Below, one piece after another: positions 1 to 7,829 of a DNA stretch of 18,073 bases. The position numbers and the translations under genes were made by a program. Origin of the DNA: an uncultured bacterium (GTDB lineage Bacteria; Bacillota; Clostridia; Christensenellales; Borkfalkiaceae); contig CAKXBD010000029.1 in assembly GCA_934871445.1 (NCBI GenBank), positions 1 through 18,073 of the forward strand, read 5' to 3'. The notes under the pieces are model-generated. The model searched no databases. It was not told the origin of the DNA and saw nothing but the letters and a program-made list of their open reading frames with translations. How positions within the stretch are numbered: the first letter of the stretch is position 1; each line of letters starts with the position of its first letter.

Positions 1-1491
1 GCATACTTCTCCGTTCAAAAGAATATCCAATTTGACCAATTTGGAACGCTCGTAACCCGCAATTTCATAATCGAAACTGGCGTATCCCTTCGTCCGCGAT
101 TTGAGTCCGTCGAAAAAGTCATAGACGATTTCGTTCAAGGGAAGCGTGTATTCCAGCTTTACACGGCGTTCGTCGAGATAGGTCATATTCTTGAATACTC
201 CGCGCTTTTCCTTGCAAAGGTCCATGACGGGCCCCATATAGTCGGGCGGCGTATAGATATCCGCCTTGACGATGGGCTCCTCCATATACTCGATATCGGA
301 GGGCTCGGGCAGGTGAGAAGGATTGTCCACGAAAAATTCCGTTCCGTCCGTCTTATGCACGAGATAGCTGACGCTGGGCGCCGTAGTGATGATTTCGAGA
401 TTAAACTCCCGCTCTATCCGCTCCTGAATGATCTCCATGTGCAAGAGCCCCAAAAATCCGCATCGGAACCCGAAGCCGAGCGCCACGGAAGTATCGGGTT
501 CGAAAATCAGGGACGCATCGTTGAGCTGTAATTTCATAATCGCGTCTTTCAGGTCGTTGAAGCGGCTCCCGTCCAGAGGATAAATACCGCAGAACACCAC
601 CGGCTGTACTTTTTTATACCCCGGGAGCGGCTCGGCCGCGGGATTGAGCGCAAAAGTCACCGTATCGCCCACCGCCACGTCCTGAATGGACTTGATGGAA
701 GCCGCGATATAGCCGACCTCGCCCGCGGCGAGCTCGGCTTTCGGGAGAAGATTGGGGGCAAAGGCGCCCACCTCCGTGACGTCGTACACGGTATCGGAAA
801 GGAAGGTCTTGATTTTATCTCCGACCTTCACTCTGCCGTCTTTGAGGCGGACGAAGAGAATGACCCCTTTATAATTGTCGTAATAACTGTCGAAAATGAG
901 CGCTTTGAGCGGCTTGTCCGTATCCCCGTCGGGGGGCGGGAAATATTTGACGATCGCTTCAAGGAGATCGTCTATATTCAATCCCTCTTTGGCGGATACG
1001 CAGGGCGCATAACTCGCATCCAGCCCGATGACCTCTTCGATTTCCTTTTTCGCCTCGTCCACGCGCGCGCTGGGAAGGTCGATTTTATTGACGACGGGCA
1101 AAATTTCGAGATTATTCTCTATCGCGAGATAGACGTTCGCAAGCGTCTGCGCCTCTACCCCCTGCGTCGCGTCCACCACGAGGATTGCGCCTTCGCACGC
1201 CGCCAAAGAACGACTGACTTCGTAGGTGAAGTCCACATGTCCCGGCGTGTCGATGAGGTTGAATTCATATTCCTTTCCGTCCTTCGCCGTATAGTACATG
1301 CGGACGGGCGTGAGCTTGATCGTAATGCCGCGCTCCCGCTCGATGTCCATGCTGTCGAGGAGCTGCTCCTCCATGTCCCGTTTAGAGACTTGGCCGGTAC
1401 GCTCGATGAGGCGGTCGGCAAGCGTGCTCTTGCCGTGGTCGATATGTGCAATAATACAAAAATTTCTCAGAAGCGGATTGGGTTTCGCCAT
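1..1491 (-). CDS. lepA: Elongation factor 4 (LepA), 3' end cut by the window edge
   Basis: Ribosome-associated translational GTPase of the EF-G/EF-Tu superfamily, thought to back-translocate or remodel stalled or assembling ribosomes. The minus-strand reading frame is open from the ATG at 1491 to base 1, giving 497 residues of a family that is usually about 600, so only the C-terminal domain is missing. Visible motifs: P-loop AHIDHGKST (residues about 15-23), switch I RGIT, G3 DTPGH, G4 NKID and G5 SAK, followed by the LepA-typical stretch GFRCGFLGLLHMEI in domain III. A GAGG Shine-Dalgarno lies 9 nt upstream (1501-1504). A terminator-like hairpin separates it from the LysR gene upstream, so it may be reached by read-through or by a promoter I do not see. 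The identification is secure; the 3' end is unknown. Confidence 0.97.
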   Translation of the reverse strand, partial: MAKPNPLLRNFCIIAHIDHGKSTLADRLIERTGQVSKRDMEEQLLDSMDIERERGITIKLTPVRMYYTAKDGKEYEFNLIDTPGHVDFTYEVSRSLAACEGAILVVDATQGVEAQTLANVYLAIENNLEILPVVNKIDLPSARVDEAKKEIEEVIGLDASYAPCVSAKEGLNIDDLLEAIVKYFPPPDGDTDKPLKALIFDSYYDNYKGVILFVRLKDGRVKVGDKIKTFLSDTVYDVTEVGAFAPNLLPKAELAAGEVGYIAASIKSIQDVAVGDTVTFALNPAAEPLPGYKKVQPVVFCGIYPLDGSRFNDLKDAIMKLQLNDASLIFEPDTSVALGFGFRCGFLGLLHMEIIQERIEREFNLEIITTAPSVSYLVHKTDGTEFFVDNPSHLPEPSDIEYMEEPIVKADIYTPPDYMGPVMDLCKEKRGVFKNMTYLDERRVKLEYTLPLNEIVYDFFDGLKSRTKGYASFDYEIAGYERSKLVKLDILLNGEVC

Positions 1492-1512
1492 TGTCTTTTT
1501 CCTCTATAAAAC

Positions 1513-1537
1513 GGCCTTTTTTTCATAAAAAAAGGCC
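1513..1537 (-). terminator. Hairpin terminator between the LysR gene and lepA
   Basis: GGCC plus seven T (1513-1523) pairs perfectly with seven A plus GGCC (1527-1537) around a 3-nt loop. On the minus strand it is followed by GTTTTAT. It lies 30 nt past the LysR stop and 22 nt before the lepA start, so it should end or attenuate transcription entering lepA. The tail after the stem is short, so termination may be partial. Confidence 0.6.
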
Positions 1538-1566
1538 TTTGCTGCGGATTTCTATTACTGAAATCC

Positions 1567-2460
1567 TCATATATCCAAATCGAAAAGGTCTATAAAAGCG
1601 CGGAGCGCATAGGGAATTTGTGCATTTTTTGGCAAAGCCATGCCGATAGATCGCGCGGGAAGCACAGGATCCGTCTTGATTTCGTACATGGATTTATCCG
1701 CCAGACGATGGAGAGCATATTCCCTCGGAATACAGCCCACTCCCATGCCGCGGATTACCAGGCGTTTCATGAGATCCCAACTGCTGATTTCGATCGACGG
1801 TTTTAATTCTATACCGTTATTTTCCAGAAAGACCGTCATCGATTTCCGCGCAATCGTGTTCGGATCCATTAAAATCAGGGGATATTCCTGCAATTTATCC
1901 AAAGGAACGACTCCTTTCGTCAATTCGATATGCTGTTCATTAGTCACAAACACGTCCGTGAGCCGCATACAGTTGCCGTATACGGTAAGTTCGGGATCGG
2001 AGGGAATGGGAAGATTGATAAACCCCACGTCGCACTTATTCGTTTTGAGCGCTTCCAGCGTCTTATGCGTCAGATCGGAAACCAGCTCTATCTTCACCGC
2101 CGGAAATTTCTCGTGATACGTCACGATTTTATCCGCGAGAAAATATTCGAAAATCGTATCCGAGGCACCGATTCGTATCGTGCCCGAAGCAGATGTATTC
2201 AACTGGGCGATCATATCCTCCGCTTCATTGAGAAGGTAAAGCGCCTGCTCAATCTTTGAGAAAATGAGCTTCCCGCCCTGAGCGGACAATTCCATGCCGC
2301 GGTGCGTGCGGTTGAACAGGGAGATGCCCAGTTGATTTTCCAACTGCTTTATCGACTGAGAAACCGCCGGCTGGGAAATATACAATTCCTCCGCCGCCTT
2401 GGTGAGACTGCCGCACTTCGCCACCGTATAAAATACTCTGTATAATTCAAGATTGACCAT
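1567..2460 (-). CDS. LysR-family transcriptional regulator
   Basis: Predicted DNA-binding regulator of 297 residues, the normal LysR length. The N-terminal winged helix-turn-helix covers about residues 3-62, with the typical AEELYISQPAVSQSIKQLE recognition segment and the following LGISLFNR. From about residue 90 there is a periplasmic-binding-protein-like effector domain, beginning GTIRIGASDTI. No effector can be read from sequence. It sits 27 nt downstream of the mnmE stop on the same strand and is probably cotranscribed with mnmE. That is unusual for LysR proteins, which often diverge from a target gene; here no divergent partner exists, so its regulon is not suggested by context. The Shine-Dalgarno is weak (a GA-rich run just upstream of the ATG). 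Family assignment is secure; the target is unknown. Confidence 0.95.
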   Translation of the reverse strand: MVNLELYRVFYTVAKCGSLTKAAEELYISQPAVSQSIKQLENQLGISLFNRTHRGMELSAQGGKLIFSKIEQALYLLNEAEDMIAQLNTSASGTIRIGASDTIFEYFLADKIVTYHEKFPAVKIELVSDLTHKTLEALKTNKCDVGFINLPIPSDPELTVYGNCMRLTDVFVTNEQHIELTKGVVPLDKLQEYPLILMDPNTIARKSMTVFLENNGIELKPSIEISSWDLMKRLVIRGMGVGCIPREYALHRLADKSMYEIKTDPVLPARSIGMALPKNAQIPYALRAFIDLFDLDI

Positions 2461-2487
2461 AATTCTCTCTCTCTTTCTTCCTAACGT

Positions 2488-3828
2488 TTATTTTCCCACG
2501 CAAAATTTGGAAAAAATTTCCTCGATAATCGCTTCCGAAGCCGTCTCCCCCGTAATTTCCCCAAGGCTCTCCCATGCGTTCCCGACATCGATTCCCACGA
2601 GATCGAGAGATAGCTCGCCGCAGGCCGCAACCGCACGTTTAAGGGCCGTTTCCGCCCTTTTTAACGCATCATAGTGTCTTTCTTCTATGAGAAACGCCGC
2701 GTCTTCGCCCCGCGAACCGAAGCTCTTCTCGTAAAGCAGTTCTTTCAATCGTTCCATTCCTTCTCCGGTCACCGCAGAAGTCAGAACGTCGGCATCCGTT
2801 TCCGTCTCGTCGTTCGTCAGGTCGATTTTATTGAAGACCTTCACGAGCGGTTTTCCCTTTGCGAGTTCCAAAACGCGCGCGTCCTCCCCGTCCGTACCCG
2901 CAGCAGAGTCTGCCACGAACACTACGAGATCTGCGGAACGAACGATATTTTCCGCGCGCTCGATACCGATATTTTCTATCTTGTCGCCGCTCTCGCGCAT
3001 TCCTGCCGTATCGTAGAGATTGAAACGCACTCCGTCGATTTCCAATACGCCTTCCACGGCGTCCCGCGTTGTCCCCGCAATATCCGAAACGATCGCTTTT
3101 TCATAGCCGAGAAGGCGGTTCAAAAGAGAGCTTTTTCCCGTATTCGGTTTGCCGCAGAGGGCAACCGTAACTCCCGATTTTATTTTTTTGCCCTTCGCGT
3201 ACCCGGAAAGAAGAACGGAAACCTCGCCCTTCGCGCGTTGCAGGGCCAGACGTATATCGTCCGTAGATTCCTCCTCGATTCCCTCTTCTGGATAATCGAT
3301 CGCCGCGTCTATCCCCGCGAGCACTTCTTTGAGAACATCTTGAATTTCCCGAACCTTTCCCGTCAAACGTTCGCTGTAAAGGAGATAACCCGCCTTGACT
3401 TCCGCCTCCGATTCCCCGTTGATCATGTCTGCGATTCCTTCGGCCGAGGCGAGGGAAAGTTTTCCGTTGAGAAAGGCACGCTTGGTAAATTCCCCGCGCC
3501 CGGCTGCCGACGCGCCGAGACGGAAAGTGCGCTTCAAAATACCGCGGGCGATATTCTCCCCGCCGTGACAGTGAAACTCCACCACGTCTTCGCCCGTATA
3601 GCTGGCAGGGGCCTTGAAATATACGCAAAGTCCGTAATCGGTAAAGGTTCCGCCGTCGATTTCGCCCGGATACAGGCGATAGGGCCGAAAATCCTTCACC
3701 GCCGTCTTACCCGACGGAACAAACATTTTTTCCGCTATGGAAAGAGGGCTGTCCCCGCTGATTCGCACGATTGCCACGCCCCCTTTTCCGGGAGGCGTGG
3801 CTATTGCCGCTATATTTCTTTCCTTCAT
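2488..3828 (-). CDS. mnmE: tRNA uridine-5-carboxymethylaminomethyl modification GTPase MnmE
   Basis: With MnmG, it installs the (carboxymethyl)aminomethyl group at position 5 of the wobble uridine in certain tRNAs, using GTP hydrolysis and a folate one-carbon donor. The 446 residues match the family length. The N-terminal tetrahydrofolate-binding domain starts IAAIATPPGKGGVAIVRISG. The inserted Ras-like G domain shows GKPNTGKSS (226-234), DTAG (273-276) and NKID (333-336). The protein ends in CVGK (443-446), a variant of the family's C-terminal CIGK with the conserved cysteine. A strong AAGGAGG Shine-Dalgarno lies 7 nt before the ATG, and a promoter lies at 3871-3899. It heads a short minus-strand unit with the LysR gene and possibly lepA. 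Confidence 0.98.
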   Translation of the reverse strand: MKERNIAAIATPPGKGGVAIVRISGDSPLSIAEKMFVPSGKTAVKDFRPYRLYPGEIDGGTFTDYGLCVYFKAPASYTGEDVVEFHCHGGENIARGILKRTFRLGASAAGRGEFTKRAFLNGKLSLASAEGIADMINGESEAEVKAGYLLYSERLTGKVREIQDVLKEVLAGIDAAIDYPEEGIEEESTDDIRLALQRAKGEVSVLLSGYAKGKKIKSGVTVALCGKPNTGKSSLLNRLLGYEKAIVSDIAGTTRDAVEGVLEIDGVRFNLYDTAGMRESGDKIENIGIERAENIVRSADLVVFVADSAAGTDGEDARVLELAKGKPLVKVFNKIDLTNDETETDADVLTSAVTGEGMERLKELLYEKSFGSRGEDAAFLIEERHYDALKRAETALKRAVAACGELSLDLVGIDVGNAWESLGEITGETASEAIIEEIFSKFCVGK

Positions 3829-3870
3829 TTTTGCGCCTCCTTGCTATAACTTCAATTTATGATTATTCTT

Positions 3871-3899
3871 ATTATATCACAGAGCTTTCACGGTGTAAA
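3871..3899 (-). promoter_or_regulatory. Sigma-A promoter for mnmE
   Basis: On the minus strand, -35 TTTACA (3899-3894), a 17-nt spacer and -10 TATAAT (3876-3871). The predicted start is about 30 nt upstream of the mnmE Shine-Dalgarno. Confidence 0.75.
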
Positions 3900-3924
3900 T
3901 CGTTTTGAAGCATTTTTGCAGAAA

Positions 3925-3966
3925 AAAAAGACGGAAATTATAACTTTCTCTTATTTCCGTCTTTTT
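3925..3966 (-). terminator. Terminator ending the ecf-truA-CPBP-PYNQ operon
   Basis: A 14-bp perfect stem (3925-3938 with 3953-3966, core AAGACGGAAAT) encloses a 14-nt loop and has A/T runs on both sides, so it can work in both directions. It lies 43 nt past the stop of the PYNQ-repeat protein gene and separates that operon from the mnmE promoter. Confidence 0.85.
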
Positions 3967-4008
3967 ATTTTTTCCCGCCGAGCCCAAAGCGAATCGATCC
4001 CCTCCCGA

Positions 4009-4992
4009 TCAGTTGAATAAGTCGTCCGAATCTGAGCTTCCGCCCGTTTTTTTGGTATCCTCCCCCGAAGCATTTCCCCGATTCTCTTCGCTCTGTCCCG
4101 GAGCCTCGTTCCCTTTCGAGGAAAATTCCGAGAAAGGATCGTCCTGAGGGGGCGGCGTTCCCTGCGGCCCGCCATAAGGAGGCTGATAGGGATTTTGCCC
4201 ATAGGGACTTTGATTATACGGTCCCTGATTATAAGGACCTTGGTTGTATGGCCCCTGATTGTACGGGCCTTGGTTATAAGGAGGGCGCCCGTAAGGATTT
4301 TGCTGTTGTTGACGGCGGATAAATTCCTCTCTGCGGGCACGCATATATGCTTCGTAATCGATTGCTTTATTGTTGCGAATGACGAATATTGCGATATATC
4401 TCGACATGGGGACAAAAAGAGCGACAAAGGAAAGCAGCATGTATCCGCGCGCATAATACTTCTTATATAATCCCATCAAAAGGATAAACAAGAGGACAAG
4501 ATAGACGAGTTGAACAATCGAGAGGATATAATCACTGATAACATAAAAGTTGAAAGCATATCTTCCCGCGGTGGGAAGATTGCTCCACTGCACGCCGTAT
4601 TCTCCGATGACTTTATACTCTTCCGTGCCGTATTTGGTAAATAAGAGAATTTCCACCGTTATCGTCGCCGCACATACGAGAGCCGTTAAAATCTGGGAAA
4701 TCATCGTATATAAACCGGGACGCTTCATCTTTTTGCCGAACACGTCGCACGCGCCCGCCAGCTTTCCCATATACCAGACAGAAGCAAACGGCACGAACGC
4801 GAGCCATTTGTTTTTCATCTCGCGTTTCTTGGCCATCGCATAGAGCCCGAAGCCCTGCAAGACAAAGAGCACTAACCAAATGCCGCCCCCTATTCCCAAG
4901 GCGGTAAACAGCATTTTTCCGTCTACTTGTTCGAGCCCGCGCACCGTAGCGAAAATCGAAACAAATCCGCGATAAATCGTATATATTTCCAT
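4009..4992 (-). CDS. Multi-pass membrane protein with cytoplasmic PYNQ-repeat tail, function unknown
   Basis: I do not recognise a named family. The 327-residue protein has about four hydrophobic segments: roughly residues 28-52, 95-120, 152-178 and 184-206. After residue 215 it becomes soluble: a charged stretch, then a proline/tyrosine/asparagine/glutamine-rich region (about 232-285) with five-residue repeats of the type GPYNQ, then an acidic serine-rich tail ending in DSDDLFN. Low-complexity tails of this kind occur on several Firmicute membrane scaffold proteins. I chose the ATG at 4992 because GGGAG lies 5 nt upstream and the hydrophobic part starts soon after. A TTG at 5073 would add 27 charged residues and overlap the CPBP gene. 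It lies 70 nt downstream of the CPBP gene, at the end of the operon. A role in envelope organisation is only a guess. Confidence 0.85.
   Translation of the reverse strand: MEIYTIYRGFVSIFATVRGLEQVDGKMLFTALGIGGGIWLVLFVLQGFGLYAMAKKREMKNKWLAFVPFASVWYMGKLAGACDVFGKKMKRPGLYTMISQILTALVCAATITVEILLFTKYGTEEYKVIGEYGVQWSNLPTAGRYAFNFYVISDYILSIVQLVYLVLLFILLMGLYKKYYARGYMLLSFVALFVPMSRYIAIFVIRNNKAIDYEAYMRARREEFIRRQQQQNPYGRPPYNQGPYNQGPYNQGPYNQGPYNQSPYGQNPYQPPYGGPQGTPPPQDDPFSEFSSKGNEAPGQSEENRGNASGEDTKKTGGSSDSDDLFN
4190..4310 (-). repeat. 15-bp tandem repeats encoding GPYNQ units
   Basis: Inside the membrane protein gene, 15-bp units (minus strand consensus like GGNCCNTAYAAYCAR) repeat at least five times and encode PPYNQ, four GPYNQ and then SPYGQ-like degenerate units. 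Third codon positions differ among copies, so the repeat is old or under protein-level selection rather than a fresh slippage product. Copy number may vary between strains. Confidence 0.85.
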
Positions 4993-5062
4993 AAACACTC
5001 CCGCCGATCGATCATCGGCCGATTTATTCTCCTTCTTTAATTCTTCCTTAAACTTAAAACGT

Positions 5063-6196
5063 TCAGCCCGCAAATCCTATCAACGAAATCAAAGACATCG
5101 TCAGCGCTATCGCAAAGCCGATTGCGAGAAGCGCGATCGTCAGACCCATTCCCGCTTTGCGATTGATTTTACCCCTTCCCCTTCTTCCGACGAGGAAACT
5201 TTTCTGTTCTCCGTTTCTATCTTCCAATCCGCCGCAGTCATACCAGGATTTTTCTTCGCAGAGTGTTCCCGAAACCATATCGTTGACTACAAAAGAAGCC
5301 TTTATCTCCCCGAAGGAACGGTCGGGTATTCTCTGAGAATGTAACATTCTCTTTCCGAAATACACGACGCCCGCGATAAGGCAAACCGTACCGACCGCAT
5401 AAATCATGAGCGTCGCAATAGACAAATATACCTCTCCGTGCGGACGGCCTACAGCCGAAACCTCGACGCCGTTCAGCACGAGACTGAATACGACCGCAAA
5501 GAAATTATTTGCAAAATGCGCAGCCATTCCCACGACGATGTTTTTCGTCTCCAAGACCAAAACGCCGAATACCATTCCCGCGAGGAATTGATAGATAAAC
5601 TGTTCAAAGCTGCCGTGCGCGAACGCGAACAGAAGCCCCGAAAGCACTACGGCGGGCACTTTTCCGAATTGCAGGAGTCCCCGCATGATGACGCCGCGGA
5701 ACAGAAGCTCTTCAAAAATTGCAGGCAGCAAGGGGGTACAGATAAAGAGATAAATATAGAGCCAAAAGCTGGGTTCGAGCGGAACATCGCCGCCCCCCGC
5801 CGCAGGAAAGCCGAGGGAAAATTGAATGTTGCGGATTTCCATGCCGAAACTGCTCGACAGGGGCATAAAGACGGACAAAAGTCCGCCGATGAGCACAAAT
5901 GCCATCAATATTTCCATGCCGCAGCCCTTCCGCGCGAGAAATCCTCCGCCGTTGACCGCTCTGACATTGGCCGAAAGGCAGATAATTAACGTAATAATGC
6001 CTAAGCCCGCGGCGATGAGGACGGATTCCATAACGAGATACGGGGAATAATCCGAAACCTTACCTTCCCCCTGAGAATTCAAAACGGCAGACAGAGCAAA
6101 TGCGGAAACGAACATCATGAGCCAAAAGGCCAAATACGCCGCGGCCGCATGCGCGGCGTTGAACGAGTTCGGATTGTATCGCTTTGTTTCTTTCAT
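5063..6196 (-). CDS. CPBP-family (CAAX-type) intramembrane metalloprotease with C-terminal extension
   Basis: Predicted membrane glutamic/metallo-protease of the CPBP (Abi/Rce1-like) family. The 377-residue protein has several hydrophobic helices and the family motifs in order: motif 1 EELLFRG (E162, E163, R167), motif 2 FAFAH (190-194, with H194), and motif 3 HFANNF (H227 to N231). The core ends near residue 282. It is followed by an unusual extension: a soluble stretch of about 65 residues with two cysteines (C313, C321), a basic patch, and a final hydrophobic helix (350-374). In Firmicutes, CPBP proteins are linked to peptide maturation, bacteriocin self-immunity or signalling, but no bacteriocin gene is visible here. 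It starts 3 nt after the truA stop, so it is cotranscribed and probably coupled. The substrate is unknown. Confidence 0.9.
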   Translation of the reverse strand: MKETKRYNPNSFNAAHAAAAYLAFWLMMFVSAFALSAVLNSQGEGKVSDYSPYLVMESVLIAAGLGIITLIICLSANVRAVNGGGFLARKGCGMEILMAFVLIGGLLSVFMPLSSSFGMEIRNIQFSLGFPAAGGGDVPLEPSFWLYIYLFICTPLLPAIFEELLFRGVIMRGLLQFGKVPAVVLSGLLFAFAHGSFEQFIYQFLAGMVFGVLVLETKNIVVGMAAHFANNFFAVVFSLVLNGVEVSAVGRPHGEVYLSIATLMIYAVGTVCLIAGVVYFGKRMLHSQRIPDRSFGEIKASFVVNDMVSGTLCEEKSWYDCGGLEDRNGEQKSFLVGRRGRGKINRKAGMGLTIALLAIGFAIALTMSLISLIGFAG

Positions 6197-6199
6197 CTC

Positions 6200-6961
6200 T
6201 CAAAAGGCCTCCTCGTAATCCACATTCATCAGCGTCAGTCCCTTGGCGGGCATCGTCTTCCCGAGAAGCTCCCGTCTTCCCGAAACGAAGGCTTCCCGAA
6301 GGCTCTCCGCACTCCGCCTTCCCGAAGCGATGTCCAAAAGTTCTCCCGCCATCGTTCGTACCATATTATACAAAAATCCGTTTCCGCAGACATATATCTT
6401 CAAATCCCTGCCGCCGAATGTCTCTCCTTCCTCCACCCGAACGGAATATACCGTCCGCACCGTCGTCTTTACAGAGGAACCCGACGCGCAAAACGCCTTG
6501 AAATCGTGCTCCCCTTCAAACAGCGCCGCGGCCGAGCGGAGAGCCGCCAAGAGCGGCGCGTCCTCCACTCTCACCGAAAATCGCTCTTTCAAGGGAATCT
6601 CCCGTTTCGATACATACAGGGAATAACAATAGGTCTTTTTCTTGGCGCTGCGGTTACAGTCAAAATCCGGTCTTGCCGCGGCCCACCCCTCCAAAATTCG
6701 GATATCCGAGGGCAGAAAACGGTTGACGCAATCGGGAAGTTTTTCGGGCGGGACGGTCAATCCCTCCGCATCGAAGTGACACATCTGCCCTGCCGCGTGC
6801 ACCCCTGCGTCCGTCCGGCCGCTGGCCGTAACCCGACACGGTACCCCCAAGGCCGCCTCCATTCCTTTTTCCAGCGCTTCCTGGACAGACAGCGCGTTCT
6901 TTTGTCTCTGCCAGCCCGCATAACTCGTGCCGTCATAGGAAAGCTTGAAAACGTAACGCAT
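6200..6961 (-). CDS. truA: tRNA pseudouridine(38-40) synthase TruA
   Basis: Isomerises uridines 38-40 in the anticodon arm of tRNAs. The 253 residues match the family (about 245-270). It begins with the hallmark YDGTSYAGWQRQ (residues 9-20) and carries the catalytic aspartate in GRTDAGVHA (D51). The C-terminal half has FLYNMVRTMAG, the typical TruA motif. GGAGG lies just upstream of the ATG. It follows ecfT by 55 nt; the order ecfA-ecfT-truA is the classical Firmicute arrangement, which supports the identity of all these genes. Confidence 0.98.
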   Translation of the reverse strand: MRYVFKLSYDGTSYAGWQRQKNALSVQEALEKGMEAALGVPCRVTASGRTDAGVHAAGQMCHFDAEGLTVPPEKLPDCVNRFLPSDIRILEGWAAARPDFDCNRSAKKKTYCYSLYVSKREIPLKERFSVRVEDAPLLAALRSAAALFEGEHDFKAFCASGSSVKTTVRTVYSVRVEEGETFGGRDLKIYVCGNGFLYNMVRTMAGELLDIASGRRSAESLREAFVSGRRELLGKTMPAKGLTLMNVDYEEAF

Positions 6962-7016
6962 TCTTCCTCCGTCTGAAACAGCGTATTTTCTAAAAAATCG
7001 TCCTTTCCTCAGAAAA

Positions 7017-7829
7017 TCAAATAATCTGCGGCAGATAAATACGCAATAAAATTACACCTGTCAAAAGCGCCGCTCCGATGAAAAACGCCACGAAATCGCG
7101 CCATGTAAAAGTCAATTTCTTATATTTTGTACGAACTTTACTGCCCGAATAACACCTCGCGTCCATCGCGTCGCCCAATTCGTCCGCTCGGCGGAAGGCA
7201 CTGATCAAAAGCGGGATCAGCACGGGAACGATCGCCTTGATCCGCCGAATGAGTCCGCCCGTTTCAAAATCGGCGCCCCGCGCCTTCTGCGCATTGATGA
7301 TACGCCCCGTTTCGTCCGTCAGAATAGGAATGAATCTGAGAGCAATAGACATGATGAGCGCCAGCTCGTGAACGGGAAAACGGACGAGTTTCAAAGGATA
7401 GAGGAGGCTTTCAAGGCCGTCCGTCAGAGAAACGGGCGTCGTCGTCAATGTCAGAATTGCCGAGCCCATTACGAGAAGGAACAATCTCACCGCCAGAAAA
7501 ATCGTATAAAATATCCCTTCTTTGGTAATCTTCAAAAATCCCCACTTGATCAGCACCGTCTCCCCCGAATAGAAGAATAAATTCAACACGGCGGTAAACA
7601 CGAGAAGAAAGATAATCGCCTTTACCGAACGGAGAACGCTCTTTACAGGCACTCGCGAAAATGCCATGATGAGCACGAAAACCGCCGCGCAAGCCGCAAG
7701 CCCGTAAAAGTTCTTCGCTGTGAATATCGCCGCAATATAGACGATGAGGAAGAGAATTTTCGTGCGCGGATCGCATTTATGCACGAAGGACTGAGCGGGA
7801 TAATACTGTCCGAATGACACGTCACGCAT
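7017..7829 (-). CDS. ecfT: Energy-coupling factor transporter transmembrane protein EcfT
   Basis: Membrane scaffold of the group II ECF vitamin/micronutrient transporters. It couples the EcfA ATPases to interchangeable substrate-binding S components, none of which are encoded in the window. The 270 residues match the family. The start is typical of EcfT (FGQYYPAQSFVHKCDPRTK), several hydrophobic segments follow, and two coupling-helix A-R-G type motifs are visible: QKARGADF and, near the C terminus, AMDARCYSG. I chose the ATG at 7829 because GGGGTG lies 6 nt upstream and the family starts here. It overlaps the ecfA stop by 8 nt, implying translational coupling. A start at 7877 would add 16 residues and give a longer overlap. 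Confidence 0.96.
   Translation of the reverse strand: MRDVSFGQYYPAQSFVHKCDPRTKILFLIVYIAAIFTAKNFYGLAACAAVFVLIMAFSRVPVKSVLRSVKAIIFLLVFTAVLNLFFYSGETVLIKWGFLKITKEGIFYTIFLAVRLFLLVMGSAILTLTTTPVSLTDGLESLLYPLKLVRFPVHELALIMSIALRFIPILTDETGRIINAQKARGADFETGGLIRRIKAIVPVLIPLLISAFRRADELGDAMDARCYSGSKVRTKYKKLTFTWRDFVAFFIGAALLTGVILLRIYLPQII

Noticed and set aside
2674..3849. 391-codon plus-strand frame opposite mnmE
   Set aside because: Fully antisense to a complete, motif-bearing mnmE, with no ribosome site and a composition typical of a shadow frame.
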